From Celoporthe dispersa (taxonomy: Eukaryota > Ascomycota > Sordariomycetes > Diaporthales > Cryphonectriaceae), in contig WAID01000002.1 of assembly GCA_016584495.1 (NCBI GenBank), positions 992,001 through 1,056,000 on the forward strand: a DNA stretch of 64,000 bases. Reading direction: 5' to 3'. This document shows positions 33,872 to 44,083 of the stretch, piece after piece; positions within the stretch are counted from its first letter, which is position 1, and every line of letters begins with the position of its first letter. The notes under the pieces were generated by a model, which saw nothing but the letters and a program-made list of their open reading frames with translations, made no database searches and was not told where the DNA came from. Position numbers and translations under genes: made by a program.

Positions 33872-34237
33872 AGCGACATCAAAACCTTCACCTCAGAAAC
33901 GACGCCTAGCGATCTTACCTTCTAGATGAAACAGGACATTTGACTGATAGTTCTTGAACATTTGTGCGACGAGTTCAATGTTCATGTTCTGGATGTTGAT
34001 TTCCTAGGGGACGGTTAGTAAGTGTGAGTTATCATGGTGTATATCCTGTCCATGATGCTTCCTCACCTGCAGGGTCTTGTTCATCACCACAACAGCCTCG
34101 TTTAATTTCTCCTATAGAGTCTCGTTAAGCACTGCAAGCTCTTGATAGGCTATGGCCAAGCTGAGGACACTCACGACATTGGTGATGATGCGGGAGAGGA
34201 GGAGGTTCTGCTGGTGCTCGTGCGGGCTCTCCTGCAT
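33803..34237 (-). CDS. dad4: DASH/Dam1 complex subunit Dad4
   Basis: A 73-residue subunit of the ring that couples kinetochores to microtubules. Its four exons are too small for a simple ORF search: 34237-34175, 34111-34067, 34003-33919 and 33831-33803, all in phase. The protein begins MQESPHEHQQNLLLSRII, continues EKLNEAVVVMNKTLQ and EINIQNMNIELVAQMFKNY, and ends ATDNLKDPS, matching Dad4 along its whole length. Each intron has good GT...AG ends; the last has a long CT run (33839-33869 on the plus strand as GA) directly before its acceptor. It is convergent with AFG2 and divergent from IES6. Confidence 0.93.
33839..33869. repeat. GA/CT microsatellite in the last DAD4 intron
   Basis: About fifteen GA units on the plus strand. 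Read in the gene's direction it is a CT run that serves as the polypyrimidine tract of the 3' splice site. Confidence 0.9.
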
Positions 34238-34654
34238 GCAGAGGTTACACGACTGTTCGACTCCGTCTCATCATCTCGTCAAGTGAGAACGTACCATATT
34301 GTGTTGTGTCGTGGAGAGGAGGGTGTACTTTCTCTCTCTCTTTCTCTTTGTCTCCTCAGGCTTTGGCTCTGATGCTGATGCTGATGTTGATTAGGCTTGG
34401 GCCGCTCACAGGCAGGGTTGTCGCGTTGGGACCGCGCGCTGAACAATAGACCGTGCGACACTGTTGGCAAAACTGTATGCTCTTACACCACTTTCTGTGC
34501 TATATTAGTACCAAGTAGACAGCACCTTCCAAGCGACACCCACGGAGCTCAACCTCGAACCCTCCACCGCCAATACCATCCTATACCACCATCCTCCTCC
34601 TCAAATAATCCGAGGCCCGACCTCCATCAACCACAGCGTCCCAACGTCGTCAAG
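34238..34654. promoter_or_regulatory. Divergent promoter region DAD4 / IES6
   Basis: About 420 bases shared by two outward-facing genes. It contains a short CT run near 34330 and a CTGATG repeat near 34368-34390. Confidence 0.5.
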
Positions 34655-35353
34655 ATGGCCACCACCGACCAGCCTCCCCCCAAAGACCCCAAGGAAGCCA
34701 AAGACGAGGCCCAGGCCGCCCACTACGCCCTCCTCGACGAGCTCGACATCCACGCCATCCACAAGAACTTCCGCTCCTCGACCTGGAAGCCGAACCAGCG
34801 CCGCAACAAGAACATCAAGACCATCCTAGGTGACGCCTCGCGCAAGGAGGCCTCCGCCTCCTCCATCGCCGCCACACCCCTAGAGAACGGCTCCGGCACC
34901 GCGACGCCCGCGGGCCCGGCCTCCGCCCAGCACGACGACGGCCTCTCGACCAGCGGGACCAGCACCCCGGCCAACGGCGACGCCGCCTCGGCGGCCAACT
35001 CCCCCTCTGTCGCGGCAGGCGGCGCCAACGGCCAGCCCAACCTCGCCCAGGCCTCCCGCAGCCTGTCGAAGCTCGTGCTCGAGAAGGCGCTGCGCGCGGG
35101 CCAGACGCCAGGAGGGCTCGCGGCGGGCGGGGCCGGCGCTCCCTCGGCGACGTACACGAACATCGAGAGCGCGCCGAGCCTGGCGCCGCAGCGGCGGTAC
35201 TGTGATATCACGGGGCTCAAGGGGAACTACTCTGACCCCAAGACCCGGCTGCGGTATCACAATGCTGAGGTGTTTGGGCTGATCCGGGGTTTGCCGCAGG
35301 GGTATGCGGAGCAGTATCTCGAGGCGAGGGGGGCACACACGGTTCTGAAGTAA
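34655..35353 (+). CDS. ies6: INO80 complex subunit Ies6 (YL1 C-terminal domain)
   Basis: Ies6 pairs with Arp5 to form the module that lets INO80 engage nucleosomes. A single exon gives 232 residues. The start ATG follows GTCAAG, and MATTDQPPPKDPKEA is a plausible N-terminus; an in-frame upstream extension is not protein-like. The conserved core FRSSTWKPNQRRNKNIKTIL is near the N-terminus. The middle is a Ser/Ala/Gly-rich linker. The YL1_C domain is at the end: RYCDITGLKGNYSDPKTRLR, YHNAEVFGLIRGLP and YLEARGA. No frame break. DAD4 lies divergently upstream. Confidence 0.93.
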   Translation: MATTDQPPPKDPKEAKDEAQAAHYALLDELDIHAIHKNFRSSTWKPNQRRNKNIKTILGDASRKEASASSIAATPLENGSGTATPAGPASAQHDDGLSTSGTSTPANGDAASAANSPSVAAGGANGQPNLAQASRSLSKLVLEKALRAGQTPGGLAAGGAGAPSATYTNIESAPSLAPQRRYCDITGLKGNYSDPKTRLRYHNAEVFGLIRGLPQGYAEQYLEARGAHTVLK

Positions 35354-36251
35354 GGGAGGGGGCGAGCGAGCGAGCGGGAGGCTTGCTGCTCTGCAAGAGG
35401 GGTGGAGTGCGGCGTGTTTACGGATTTGTATTTTTTTTTCTTCCTTTCTTTGGCTGCGGTGCCAGCTACAGAAGAGGTTTCGCATGGCGTTTGAGGGTTT
35501 TCTACTGGGCACAGCACTACGACACGGGCATGAGGCGTGCTGGGAAGCTGGGGCATGAAAGCATCTTGATATGTCTGGGGCGTGCTTTGGAAGGTTGAAT
35601 TAAAGAGCACGCACCGATTTGATTTCCGACAAAAACAGAACGAATGGATACGAGGAGGAAGATAGGATATGTGCGACCAACAAAGTCAAGCCCCAACTAC
35701 GCACCCGAAGTCTCTCGACCACGGGATGACAGCTGACGCTCCGGCTTAATCGTGATCAGGGTGTTTGCTCTCTGCCAAAGAAAAGAAGGCCGACAGGTCA
35801 CTGAGATCGTATGGGGGAGACAGGAACTCAGTTTGCCTGGCATGATTGCCAGGCCGTCGGGGCAAAACGGAAAAGGTGGTCAATGAAAACGAGGATGAGA
35901 GAATCGAGGAAGAAGAGGAGAATTCAGAATCTCGCTCCCGGATTTCATCTCTACCTCGAATTGAAAGCAGCGCAGCGCATACCTACCTGAACACCTCTTG
36001 CAGCCCGGCCTCTAGTTTCTGTCTCCTCGTATCTGATGGTGACAGCCGGCCGCGTTGTTCGCTACAGCGACACGAGGGTCGCGGGTGGTGTAGGACGTGG
36101 TGAGGATTGGAAAGTGGTAGCTGCATGAACAGAGATTTTGATTGATGCTGTGGATTTAGGGGTGGTCCGTGCATATGCCTGTCTTACGTAAGGATATCTC
36201 TTTCCAATACGGCCGCTGGTTTAGAAACTCAACTACCATGACTTCTCCTAC
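35354..36251. other. Convergent intergenic region IES6 / reductase
   Basis: About 900 bases with no gene, carrying the two 3' ends. Short spurious frames only. Confidence 0.6.
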
Positions 36252-37346
36252 TTACATAGCCTTATCATTGGCCTTGTCCTGTTCAAGAAGTTCCAGGTAC
36301 TGTGGCACTAGAGCACCAAGCATGTCCTCCAGCCCCCCGAGCTTGAACCCAAACGTTTCGCGGAATTTGTCCAAGTTCCAGTTGACGTTGGCCTTGGAAG
36401 GCCAATCGCCATGGCCCGCGAGCAGGCCCTTCTTCACCTCCTCAGGCCAAGTCCTCGAGATGATAGGATAGGCATCGTTCCATTCAATCCTGAGCGCCAT
36501 GATGTAGGTCGAAATGTCCTTGCTGGGTCCGGAGTCAGGCGTCCTCACGGCCACAGGGTCCAGACTCTTATTGACAGTCTTGACGACGTCATCGAGAAGG
36601 ATGCCAACAGACACCGACTTGGCGGGTTGCTGTCCTTGCAGTCTCTTCACGCCGTCTGCAGCAATGACCTGGAGGAGCAACTGGTTCGAGGTGGCCATGA
36701 ATTCCGACATGTTCGTGGCGAGCGGGTGTAAGCCAAAGCAGTAGCATGGTGCCAAGTTGATCAGGTCGAAGTTGATACCGTCCCCGACAGCCTTCTCCAT
36801 CCACTCCACTGTCCTCCTGTAAGCCGCAGTCTTGGCTGCGCAGTACGCGACCAGAGGGTTGACAAAGGGCGGACCGAACTCCTCGTTGGGCGTGTCGCTG
36901 ATGAATATCTCCTCGGGAGGCTCGTAGTCACCTCCCACGATGTCAGGACTGATGAATGCTGCGACAGAGGACATGATGATCACCCTCTTGACGGTGCCAA
37001 CACGGCGTGCACTCTCCAGCGCGGCCAGAGTACAGTCGACCGTAGGCTGGATGAAGTCGTCCTCCTGTTTCCCAAAGGGTAACGGTGTGCCACAGTGGAT
37101 GATGAACTCAGTGCCTGTTGCCGCTTCGTCCAGGGCGCCCGGGACGGCTAGATCGGGAACGACGAAATACTTGCAGGCTGAGGCCTTGTTGAGGCTGGTG
37201 ATGACAGGCGCCTCCTGGAGTTTCTTGGCCTTGGCGTGGCTCCTCACCGCGACATGTGCTGTGTACCCGGACTTGAGGATGTCAATGAGAATGGCAGAGC
37301 CCAGGTAGCCCGTGGCTCCTGTGATGGTGACCTTGCCCTGCGCCAT
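36252..37346 (-). CDS. NAD(P)-dependent reductase of the extended SDR (dihydroflavonol reductase-like) family
   Basis: A single-exon gene of 364 residues. The Rossmann motif TGATGYLGS (residues 10-18) is at the N-terminus as in epimerase/DFR-like extended SDRs. The catalytic pair is Tyr168 and Lys172 (VAYCAAK), with Ser126/127 in VIIMSSVAAF. This group includes yeast Gre2-type methylglyoxal/carbonyl reductases, but the substrate cannot be read from the sequence. No other secondary-metabolism gene is next to it. The start ATG is the only sensible one, just ahead of the Rossmann strand. Confidence 0.88.
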   Translation of the reverse strand: MAQGKVTITGATGYLGSAILIDILKSGYTAHVAVRSHAKAKKLQEAPVITSLNKASACKYFVVPDLAVPGALDEAATGTEFIIHCGTPLPFGKQEDDFIQPTVDCTLAALESARRVGTVKRVIIMSSVAAFISPDIVGGDYEPPEEIFISDTPNEEFGPPFVNPLVAYCAAKTAAYRRTVEWMEKAVGDGINFDLINLAPCYCFGLHPLATNMSEFMATSNQLLLQVIAADGVKRLQGQQPAKSVSVGILLDDVVKTVNKSLDPVAVRTPDSGPSKDISTYIMALRIEWNDAYPIISRTWPEEVKKGLLAGHGDWPSKANVNWNLDKFRETFGFKLGGLEDMLGALVPQYLELLEQDKANDKAM

Positions 37347-38216
37347 GTCGAAGATGTTGCGGTAGATTTAGAAAATGAGTAGTGTGTCACTGCTGATCAG
37401 TACACGACGAGAAACATGGACGATCCGACCTATCTTGCCATGGCGGCTGGGAGCCCTCTATAGGCCCCGCTGGCCCCTAGCTCTCGAGAAAAGAACTCCT
37501 CCCGCTGACCTCCTCTCGACCGACCACGAGGACATCTGGCCTCAGGCCCGATGGGGCTTATCGTCCCATCGCGATATGTCCCTATCACGCCCGCAAGCGT
37601 GACCACTCATCGGCGGTGTGATTGCCTATTGAGTTGTTTGCTCAACCATGATCCTTGCATAGCCGAGAGGTCAGTTGGAACTGACCTGTCCAGTTATAGG
37701 TGCGGAACGGTGGTGTGGACCTGCAGTTGGGTGGTGGTGTGAGAGGGGGGGGAGGGGAGGGAAGAAGGTTCAAGGTGAAGAAGAGTGATAGTGGACGACA
37801 GGAAGTGGGAAGATCATTAGTTCTTATGACACACGCAGGCGCAACATGCAGGCAAGCGCGGAGCACACCGAGAACTGCCTAGACCAGTGTTGTGTACCTT
37901 ACTAAGTCACTATGGAGGTAGTAGTTAGTGGTGCAACCCCTGAGCGGCGTGGAAACCAGCGTTGGAGCTTTAGAGGTGTAGCGTAGTGCGGCTTGTGGAA
38001 GAGGGACCCCTGTTTCACTGCAGCCAGTCCGTAGTGCATGCGCGCGCAAGGGCAAAAAAGAAACCACCTTTCAAAACAGCTTCGAGTTCCAATCTCAACT
38101 CGTACTGCAGATAATACGGCGTTTGCCCGCCCACCAGCCAGCCACAACTTGTCCACGATCGGATCGCGTGTATCGGACCTCTGTTGGTCCAAATCCCCCC
38201 AGCCAAGATGCCCTCG
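37347..38216. promoter_or_regulatory. Divergent promoter region reductase / GOT1
   Basis: About 870 bases between outward-facing genes. A G-rich stretch lies at about 37725-37765. No gene or clear element seen. Confidence 0.5.
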
Positions 38217-38878
38217 ATGTGGATGTCGGATGCCCAGAGTATGCGACCCCGTGCCCCGTCCGTCCGCGCGTTGCAGCACGCGACGTTTGAGTAGTTGAAG
38301 GATTGTCTTCGTGATAGCTGACGGGAAGCATGTCGCACTAGAAATCGGGGTGGCCTTCTGCTCCGGCGGTGGCTTCTTCCTGATAGGAGGCGTGATGTTG
38401 TTTTTTGATCGAGCAATGTGAGCTGTCCAGGACCAGCCCCCCCCCCCCAAGCAAGACAATCACCGCTGACCGCAGCTCTCTCTCTCCTCTCCTAGGCTGG
38501 CAATGGGAAATGTATGCGACCCGTCAAACCGACCTAGATCTTCTCCCGACCGTACTGACCCCAGCTTCTCAACGATAGATCCTCTTCCTGATCGGCCTCA
38601 CCATAATAATCGGCCCCGCCAAGACCGTCCTCTTCTTCGCGCGCAAGCAAAAGGCAAAGGGAACCGCGGCATTCTTCGGTGGACTGGCCCTCATCTTGAT
38701 GCGGTGGCCGCTGATCGGATTTTGCGTCGAGCTATACGGAATAATGGTTCTGTTTGGTGACTTCCTGGGCACGATCGCCGCATTTGCAAGAAACCTACCG
38801 GTCGTGGGCCCGTATATTGGGATGATGATAGATCGTATGGGTATTGGTGCGAGGAGGAATGCTGAGTTGCCGGTGTGA
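38217..38878 (+). CDS. got1: Got1 family vesicle transport protein
   Basis: A small tetraspan membrane protein of the Golgi and COPII vesicles. Four exons, 38217-38238, 38342-38417, 38496-38511 and 38579-38878, give 137 residues, the usual size. The order of family landmarks is complete: MWMSDAQ|KIGVAFCSGGGFF, IGGVMLFFDRAM, LAMGN (in the 16-nt exon 3), ILFLIGLTIIIGPAKTVLFF, GTAAFFGGLALILMRWP and PVVGPYIG. Four hydrophobic helices with short loops are visible. A plain ORF search finds only the last 60 residues. All junctions are in phase. Confidence 0.92.
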
Positions 38879-39006
38879 TGGAGGGGCTGGTCCCCGCCCA
38901 GGTCTTAGGTAGGCGTGGCAGGCGTTTACCTCGGAAGCTGGTACTGGCTGTATTATGCTCATATAGACCGGCGTTTATTGGCGGCGGTATACCCATAGTA
39001 TGAAGA

Positions 39007-39037
<31 letters not shown>

Positions 39038-39383
39038 TCCGACCAGGGCAGCTTAAAAAGCAGTACCCGCAGCCTTTCAAGGTAGATGTGAGGCCCCCCG
39101 TCCATCTGAGGGGAGACCAGCTCTTGTCTTTTTTTTTTCTTCTTTTTTTTGTTAAAGAAAAAAGAGAAACGCGTGGTATGCAGAAGACCATGTTATTCCT
39201 TCCCGCTGTCAAGATGAATGTTTCCTAAGATTCAGGCCTGCTCTATAGACTCAACGCAACAGAATCAACGCAAAATCACAACAGCCACAGCCAGGTACGT
39301 GGTCCACACCACTTCCCCGTCGGCGTCTTTTCATCGCAACAAGCTTCGATCTTAAACTCCGCCCACCATCTCCGGCTTTCCGC
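38879..39383. other. Convergent intergenic region GOT1 / profilin
   Basis: About 500 bases holding both 3' ends. A CT microsatellite lies at 39007-39033 and T/A-rich runs at about 39128-39170. No gene seen. Confidence 0.6.
39007..39033. repeat. CT dinucleotide microsatellite
   Basis: About thirteen CT units between GOT1 and profilin, in 3' flanking sequence. Confidence 0.85.
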
Positions 39384-40132
39384 TTAGTAACCCTGGCCGA
39401 CGAGGTAGTCCTTCAGCGACTCGACAGTCTGTGTTGCGTTTCCTGCGACGCCGGCCTCGCCGTGGTGTCCGATCAGGATGGCCTGCTTCGACTTGGAGAT
39501 GCAGATGCCCTCACGGCCCTACGCAAGCACACCCCTGTCAGTATTTGGCCTCCTGCTGTTGTTCCCAGCCCCGGGGGAGACAGTATCGTACCTTGCGGGC
39601 ATAGACGCTGCCATCGTCGTTCTTGGTGAGCACGAACCGCTCGCCGCCAACGTGCAGACCCTCGGCGAATGCCTTGTCGACAGCAGCCTGGTCGCCGCTC
39701 ACGATGCTCGCGATGCTCTTCATCTCAGCGGCGCTGATCTGGTTCGGTACCCTCACGTCAGCCAGCTGCACCTGCCGATGTCCCATATTGCTCCTGGGCG
39801 TCTGTTCTCCCAGGACATCATCTCTCTCGTGCTGCCATCCCCTGAGACGGCGGTGTATCTCGTGATGCGTACCGTGTAGCCGGCGCTGGTGGCCCAAGCG
39901 CTATCACCGGCGATGCTGATGATAGCTCCCTTGTCAACATGGCCGGTGCCGACCAGGCTTTTCAAGAGAACATGTTCGTTAGCATGATCGTGTATCGTTC
40001 GTCGCGGGAGGGGAATGGTGGCGGGTGTTGCGAGTTGCGGTCAATACCTAGTGTCAACATAAGCTGGAACGATATTAGCTTCATGATCTCCAAGGTGGGG
40101 TTCAGGAGGGCAGCAGTACCTTGCCACGACAT
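39384..40132 (-). CDS. Profilin
   Basis: Profilin binds actin monomers, poly-proline and phosphoinositides, and promotes actin assembly at the hyphal tip. Minus-strand exons are 40132-40120 (MSWQ), 40063-40048 (16 nt), 39957-39873, about 39765-39592, and 39518-39384. Landmarks are MSWQAYVDTSLVGTG, IISIAGDSAWA, AFAEGLHVGGERFVL, SVYARKGREG and AILIGHHGEAGVAGNA, ending DYLVGQGY. The start of exon 4 is uncertain. The acceptor at 39765 is in frame but adds about five residues (LADVR) not usual in profilins. The acceptor ending at 39752 gives the usual length but needs one G fewer in the following run. Length is 135 to 140 residues accordingly. Confidence 0.9.
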
Positions 40133-43100
40133 CTTTGTTGGGTATTCGGGGGAGGGGCTGTGAATGATAGATGCAGAGATGCGAAAGATGTCGAAGATAT
40201 CCCTCTAAAGGTCTAGCAGCTAGATTATTCCTGCTTCCGGTCGTCGGCGGTCAAAGGAAAGAAAAAAAAAAGGAGGTTTGGGTAGTGTTCCGTTTGGGCG
40301 TCGAAATGTTGTCACGGGTAACTTCCAGGTTGCTGTCAGGCATTCCTGCCTTTTTATCCGATACCTTATGTAAGCAAGGGCGGGGCAGAGACGGATGCGG
40401 ATTTGACTGACTGTTGGCTCTTGTGGCCTGTGTTGGTCTCGTGGTTCCATCATCTCCATCTATCAGAAAAAACAAAGACGATCCAAATTGAACTTTTTGA
40501 TCCACTCACTCACTCTACATGCCTTTCATCTAGTCCCTAGGACGGCTGACGCCCTCCGTCTGTTACCCGTCGATATCAAGGAATGGATTGAGTCAGTGCA
40601 GCTTCACTCACTGCTGTGGCAGCTAGGGAACGACCGCTCTAATAAATCGCTTTCAATGTCTCCATGAAAAGCCAAGGTAACAAAAGGAAAGCAAAAAAAA
40701 GAAGAGAAGAAAAAAAAAAGGGGGGGGGCACGACAACAACGGGTTGACCGCTCTTGATAGATTTCTCAAGAATGCGATGGATCAACCGAAGCGGTAAAGA
40801 GGGTGTGACCCACAGCCTCGACAGCTTGACGACTTGTTCTTGTCGATCCTGCTTGTTGTAGTTGTTGTTCGTACTTTGTAAGTTTCTCAATCGAATGAAG
40901 ATAACTTATGTAGAACGTGACACGTAGGCCATGCCAGGTTCTAAGCCGCCTTTCAACACGGCGACCGTCACCAGCCAAGTCCATCGGCATCCCTTTTGCT
41001 GCGCTGTACAATGTACTAGCACCTGGGCAGCGCAGCTACTGTGCTGGTCCAATGACTTGTGGGCATATCTTGGGAATGACAGTCCCGATAACCGCTCGCA
41101 GTTGTGCACAACCCAGCCCGTGTCGTGCTCCGGATGGCCGCTCCGAATTCGTGGCCCATGCGTGCTCTCGGATGCGCGACATTCCAGACTCTTGCCTAAT
41201 ATCTTGATCGAGTCATATCCTCGGACGACCTTGCAATACAGCATTAGGTTTGAGATTGGGTGTTCTCCCGGACGCTCTCAACTAGGATGGCGTCGACGAG
41301 GTTCTCTGGCCGATTTGTAAACCCTGTCAGATCTGCACAGACTCGCTCGTCCGGAGACATGGTTACGATCATCAGGATTCGCCGCACACGCGAACTGCAC
41401 CCGCATCTTGCATCAGCACAGATTGCCGAGGCTTTCATAGATTGGCAGACGATCCTCACTACTTCACAGCAAGGCTGGCTCGAGTTGAGCCTGAAAGGCC
41501 TGGTGACGCAGTGTGCCGCGGTTGATCTTGCCCGTGTCGGCTCATGAGATCTGATCCGTCAATTCAAGCTTAACGGGACCGATCCGTCGGCGGCGCCACG
41601 GTTCTCAGTTCCCGCTGCGGCACGGAAAAGTGAATCAGCTCGGCAGGCTAAAGACTCCGTTGACAGCAGCATCTGTAAGACGTCAGAGTCACAAGTGTAG
41701 CCGCAGCGATACCGACCCCTTGTCCACAAGGCTGACGACACGGCCCAGGAACCCCTATGGCCTTCAAACCTTAACCCCCCCCCTCTCCTGCCCTCTCGGC
41801 GGAACAGCTCGAGACCTCAATGTTCATCAACTCAGGGTCTGATCGAGGTTCTGGAAGCCTGCTCTTCTTAGAACCACCCAGAGAACCGGAAGTTCATGTT
41901 TCAGCCGCAATGATCAGACATTATTCCCCATACTAGTATTCGGACAACATGAAACGAAGCCATGACAGCCAGCATCAGCCGACATTCACACATGCCCGAT
42001 TCGGTCTTGGTCTGGATCAAGAGTGCAGGCTCAGCGTTGTGAGAAGGGGTCACTTCTATCATCTCTGTGCAACATCCTGGCGAAAAGGGCAGGCTATTGC
42101 CTTCTCGAGCGCTGGCCACAATACCTACCACAGCAGGCCCTCGCCAGCCACCACACATGTGAGGCCTGACTGCAACGGCTGGTCGCTGGATGAGTTGACC
42201 GATTGCCAAGCAATTTAAAGTTTCGTGGGTGCCGAGATGCTGCAGGCCTTATGATGTAACGCTGCAATGACACGCTAGGAGATGAAAGGATTGCATCAAT
42301 TTTCCTAGGATTCAACCTTACCATAGTACACAGAATTGGGAATGTTTGAAAGCACAGGGTTATGGATCCCCTTGAGCACCGCCGTCGATGCCACACCTAC
42401 CGAGCGACCAATGGCTCGTCTGCCAGTCTTCCGTCCTGCGGTTTCGCGACTAGGCCCTCATCTCAGAGGCGTCCACCCTCATCTTCTCTCGTCCAGAGTC
42501 TGGACCATTCCCACCGAGGCCAGATTACATCTCAGCTCAGCTCAGCTCCTGGAGAGAAGGATGATGAGCCTCGTGGGACGTCGTTGCAACCACGGCTGGG
42601 CCTGGCTTGTCTACTTACCGTATCTCGTCATGGCAGGTACACACCCACTTGTGGGCACAGCTCATGTTGTAGTCGCGATCATCCGATGATTGGACGCTGA
42701 TCCTTGAGCCTCATCAAATTGAAATCGCAATCTATCGCGCTACACCACATACTGTCGCTCCATGGCGCCCGCCACGGGGCGCCGGGACACACACACACAC
42801 ACACACACACAATCTCCCTCTCTCTCTCTCTCTCTCTCTCCATGATCGCACGAGTCGCCATGGCTCTGGCTCTGGCTCTGGCTCCAGCCTGAACATCTGG
42901 ATGCTGTCGAACAGGCTGACAGATTCACCCGCATATCTTTGCTAAACAGCCTCCCCCGGGAGTGTGACGCTGGATCGAGCTGCGGAACGGTTCAGGCTGG
43001 AGAACCATCGACAACCTGAAACCACAATTCTTCCGTCACGAAGGACAAGGAAGTCAACACCCCGCCGTGGGAGACCATGTCGGCCCCATCGACAAGGGTC

Positions 43101-44083
43101 CAGCCCTCCCAGCACTGGCCTGTTCCACAACACCCTGGTCTGACCCGGGGGTTCCCACAAGGCCAACGACATCCCCGTGGTCATCAAGCCGCCAGCTCAC
43201 AGGTGCAGGCCACGCGACTACCCCGACGAGCAGCAGCACTGAGGCTCTTGAGGCCAGTGTGGCGCTATCTGACACCGCACTGCGCTGCTCGATCCGTACC
43301 GCGCAGGAGACAGAGGACAAGAGGGTGGGAAAAGAACCCATCGTCACGATACCGTAGTAAGGTGGGGTGCAGGTTTCGAGATAATGAAATGAGAGCAAGC
43401 GCACCCTGCGGATTACTGGTCCAGCCCAATCCTAGAACGCGCGCTAGGAAATGACAAGATGAAATAAAGGGTGGCACTCGGCAGCCTGGCAGAAAAAGAC
43501 GGCGAGTAATCACTGCATGAACGAACCCACTGGCTGAATGGTGCTCACACCGACCCGAGGATGAAATATCCAAAGCACAGCTGAGTTACCTTTCATAGCA
43601 CGAACGGTCCGGCACGCTGTCGTGTGAAGAGAGGCTTGTTCCACCGCAGATCTCCCGCGGGATGTTCGTCCTCCTCCTCCTCCTCCTCCTCCCCCCCGCA
43701 GTCCTCGACCGATCTCAGATCACCAAGAACGAAGCAACAGCCGTCTAAATATATACCCATACACATATATATGGACAATATTGGCACCCAGGAGATCGAG
43801 GTACTCTTTTCATGAGGGAAAACTTGGTTGTGGTGGGCTTACTTTACTTGGCTACGGGTGCACAACCGAGACAAGAGTGTGTCAGGCTTTCCCCTGCAAT
43901 CCTAAACCACAACACCCTGCGCGGCACATTGCCTCAAGTATCACCGGCACCCACCCCACCCACCCTTCCTTCCTCACAGATAACAATTGGATCTCCTGTT
44001 GTTTGATCCGCTGCGCTCCATATCTCGCCATCAACACCAAACGGTCTGCTGGCGCCCTTGTTTTTCCCCTCCCGCGAGCCAAC
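40133..44083. other. Gene-free 4 kb between profilin and the disordered-protein gene
   Basis: Divergent flanks. Frames here reach at most about 130 codons, overlap on both strands and match no family. Microsatellites lie at 42786-42840 (CA then CT) and 43669-43692 (CTC). The ends are presumably promoters. The middle (about 40900-43400) shows normal base composition and nothing I can name. Confidence 0.5.
42786..42840. repeat. Compound CA/CT microsatellite
   Basis: About thirteen CA units, a short spacer (ATCTCC), then about eleven CT units, in a gene-free region. Confidence 0.85.

Noticed and set aside
36252..37346. Secondary-metabolite gene cluster involving the reductase and the P450
   Set aside because: The two are 19 kb apart with housekeeping genes between them, and there is no synthase gene in the window.
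40900..43450. Possible decayed transposon
   Set aside because: No terminal repeats, target-site duplications, transposase or reverse-transcriptase motifs, nor RIP-like AT bias seen.
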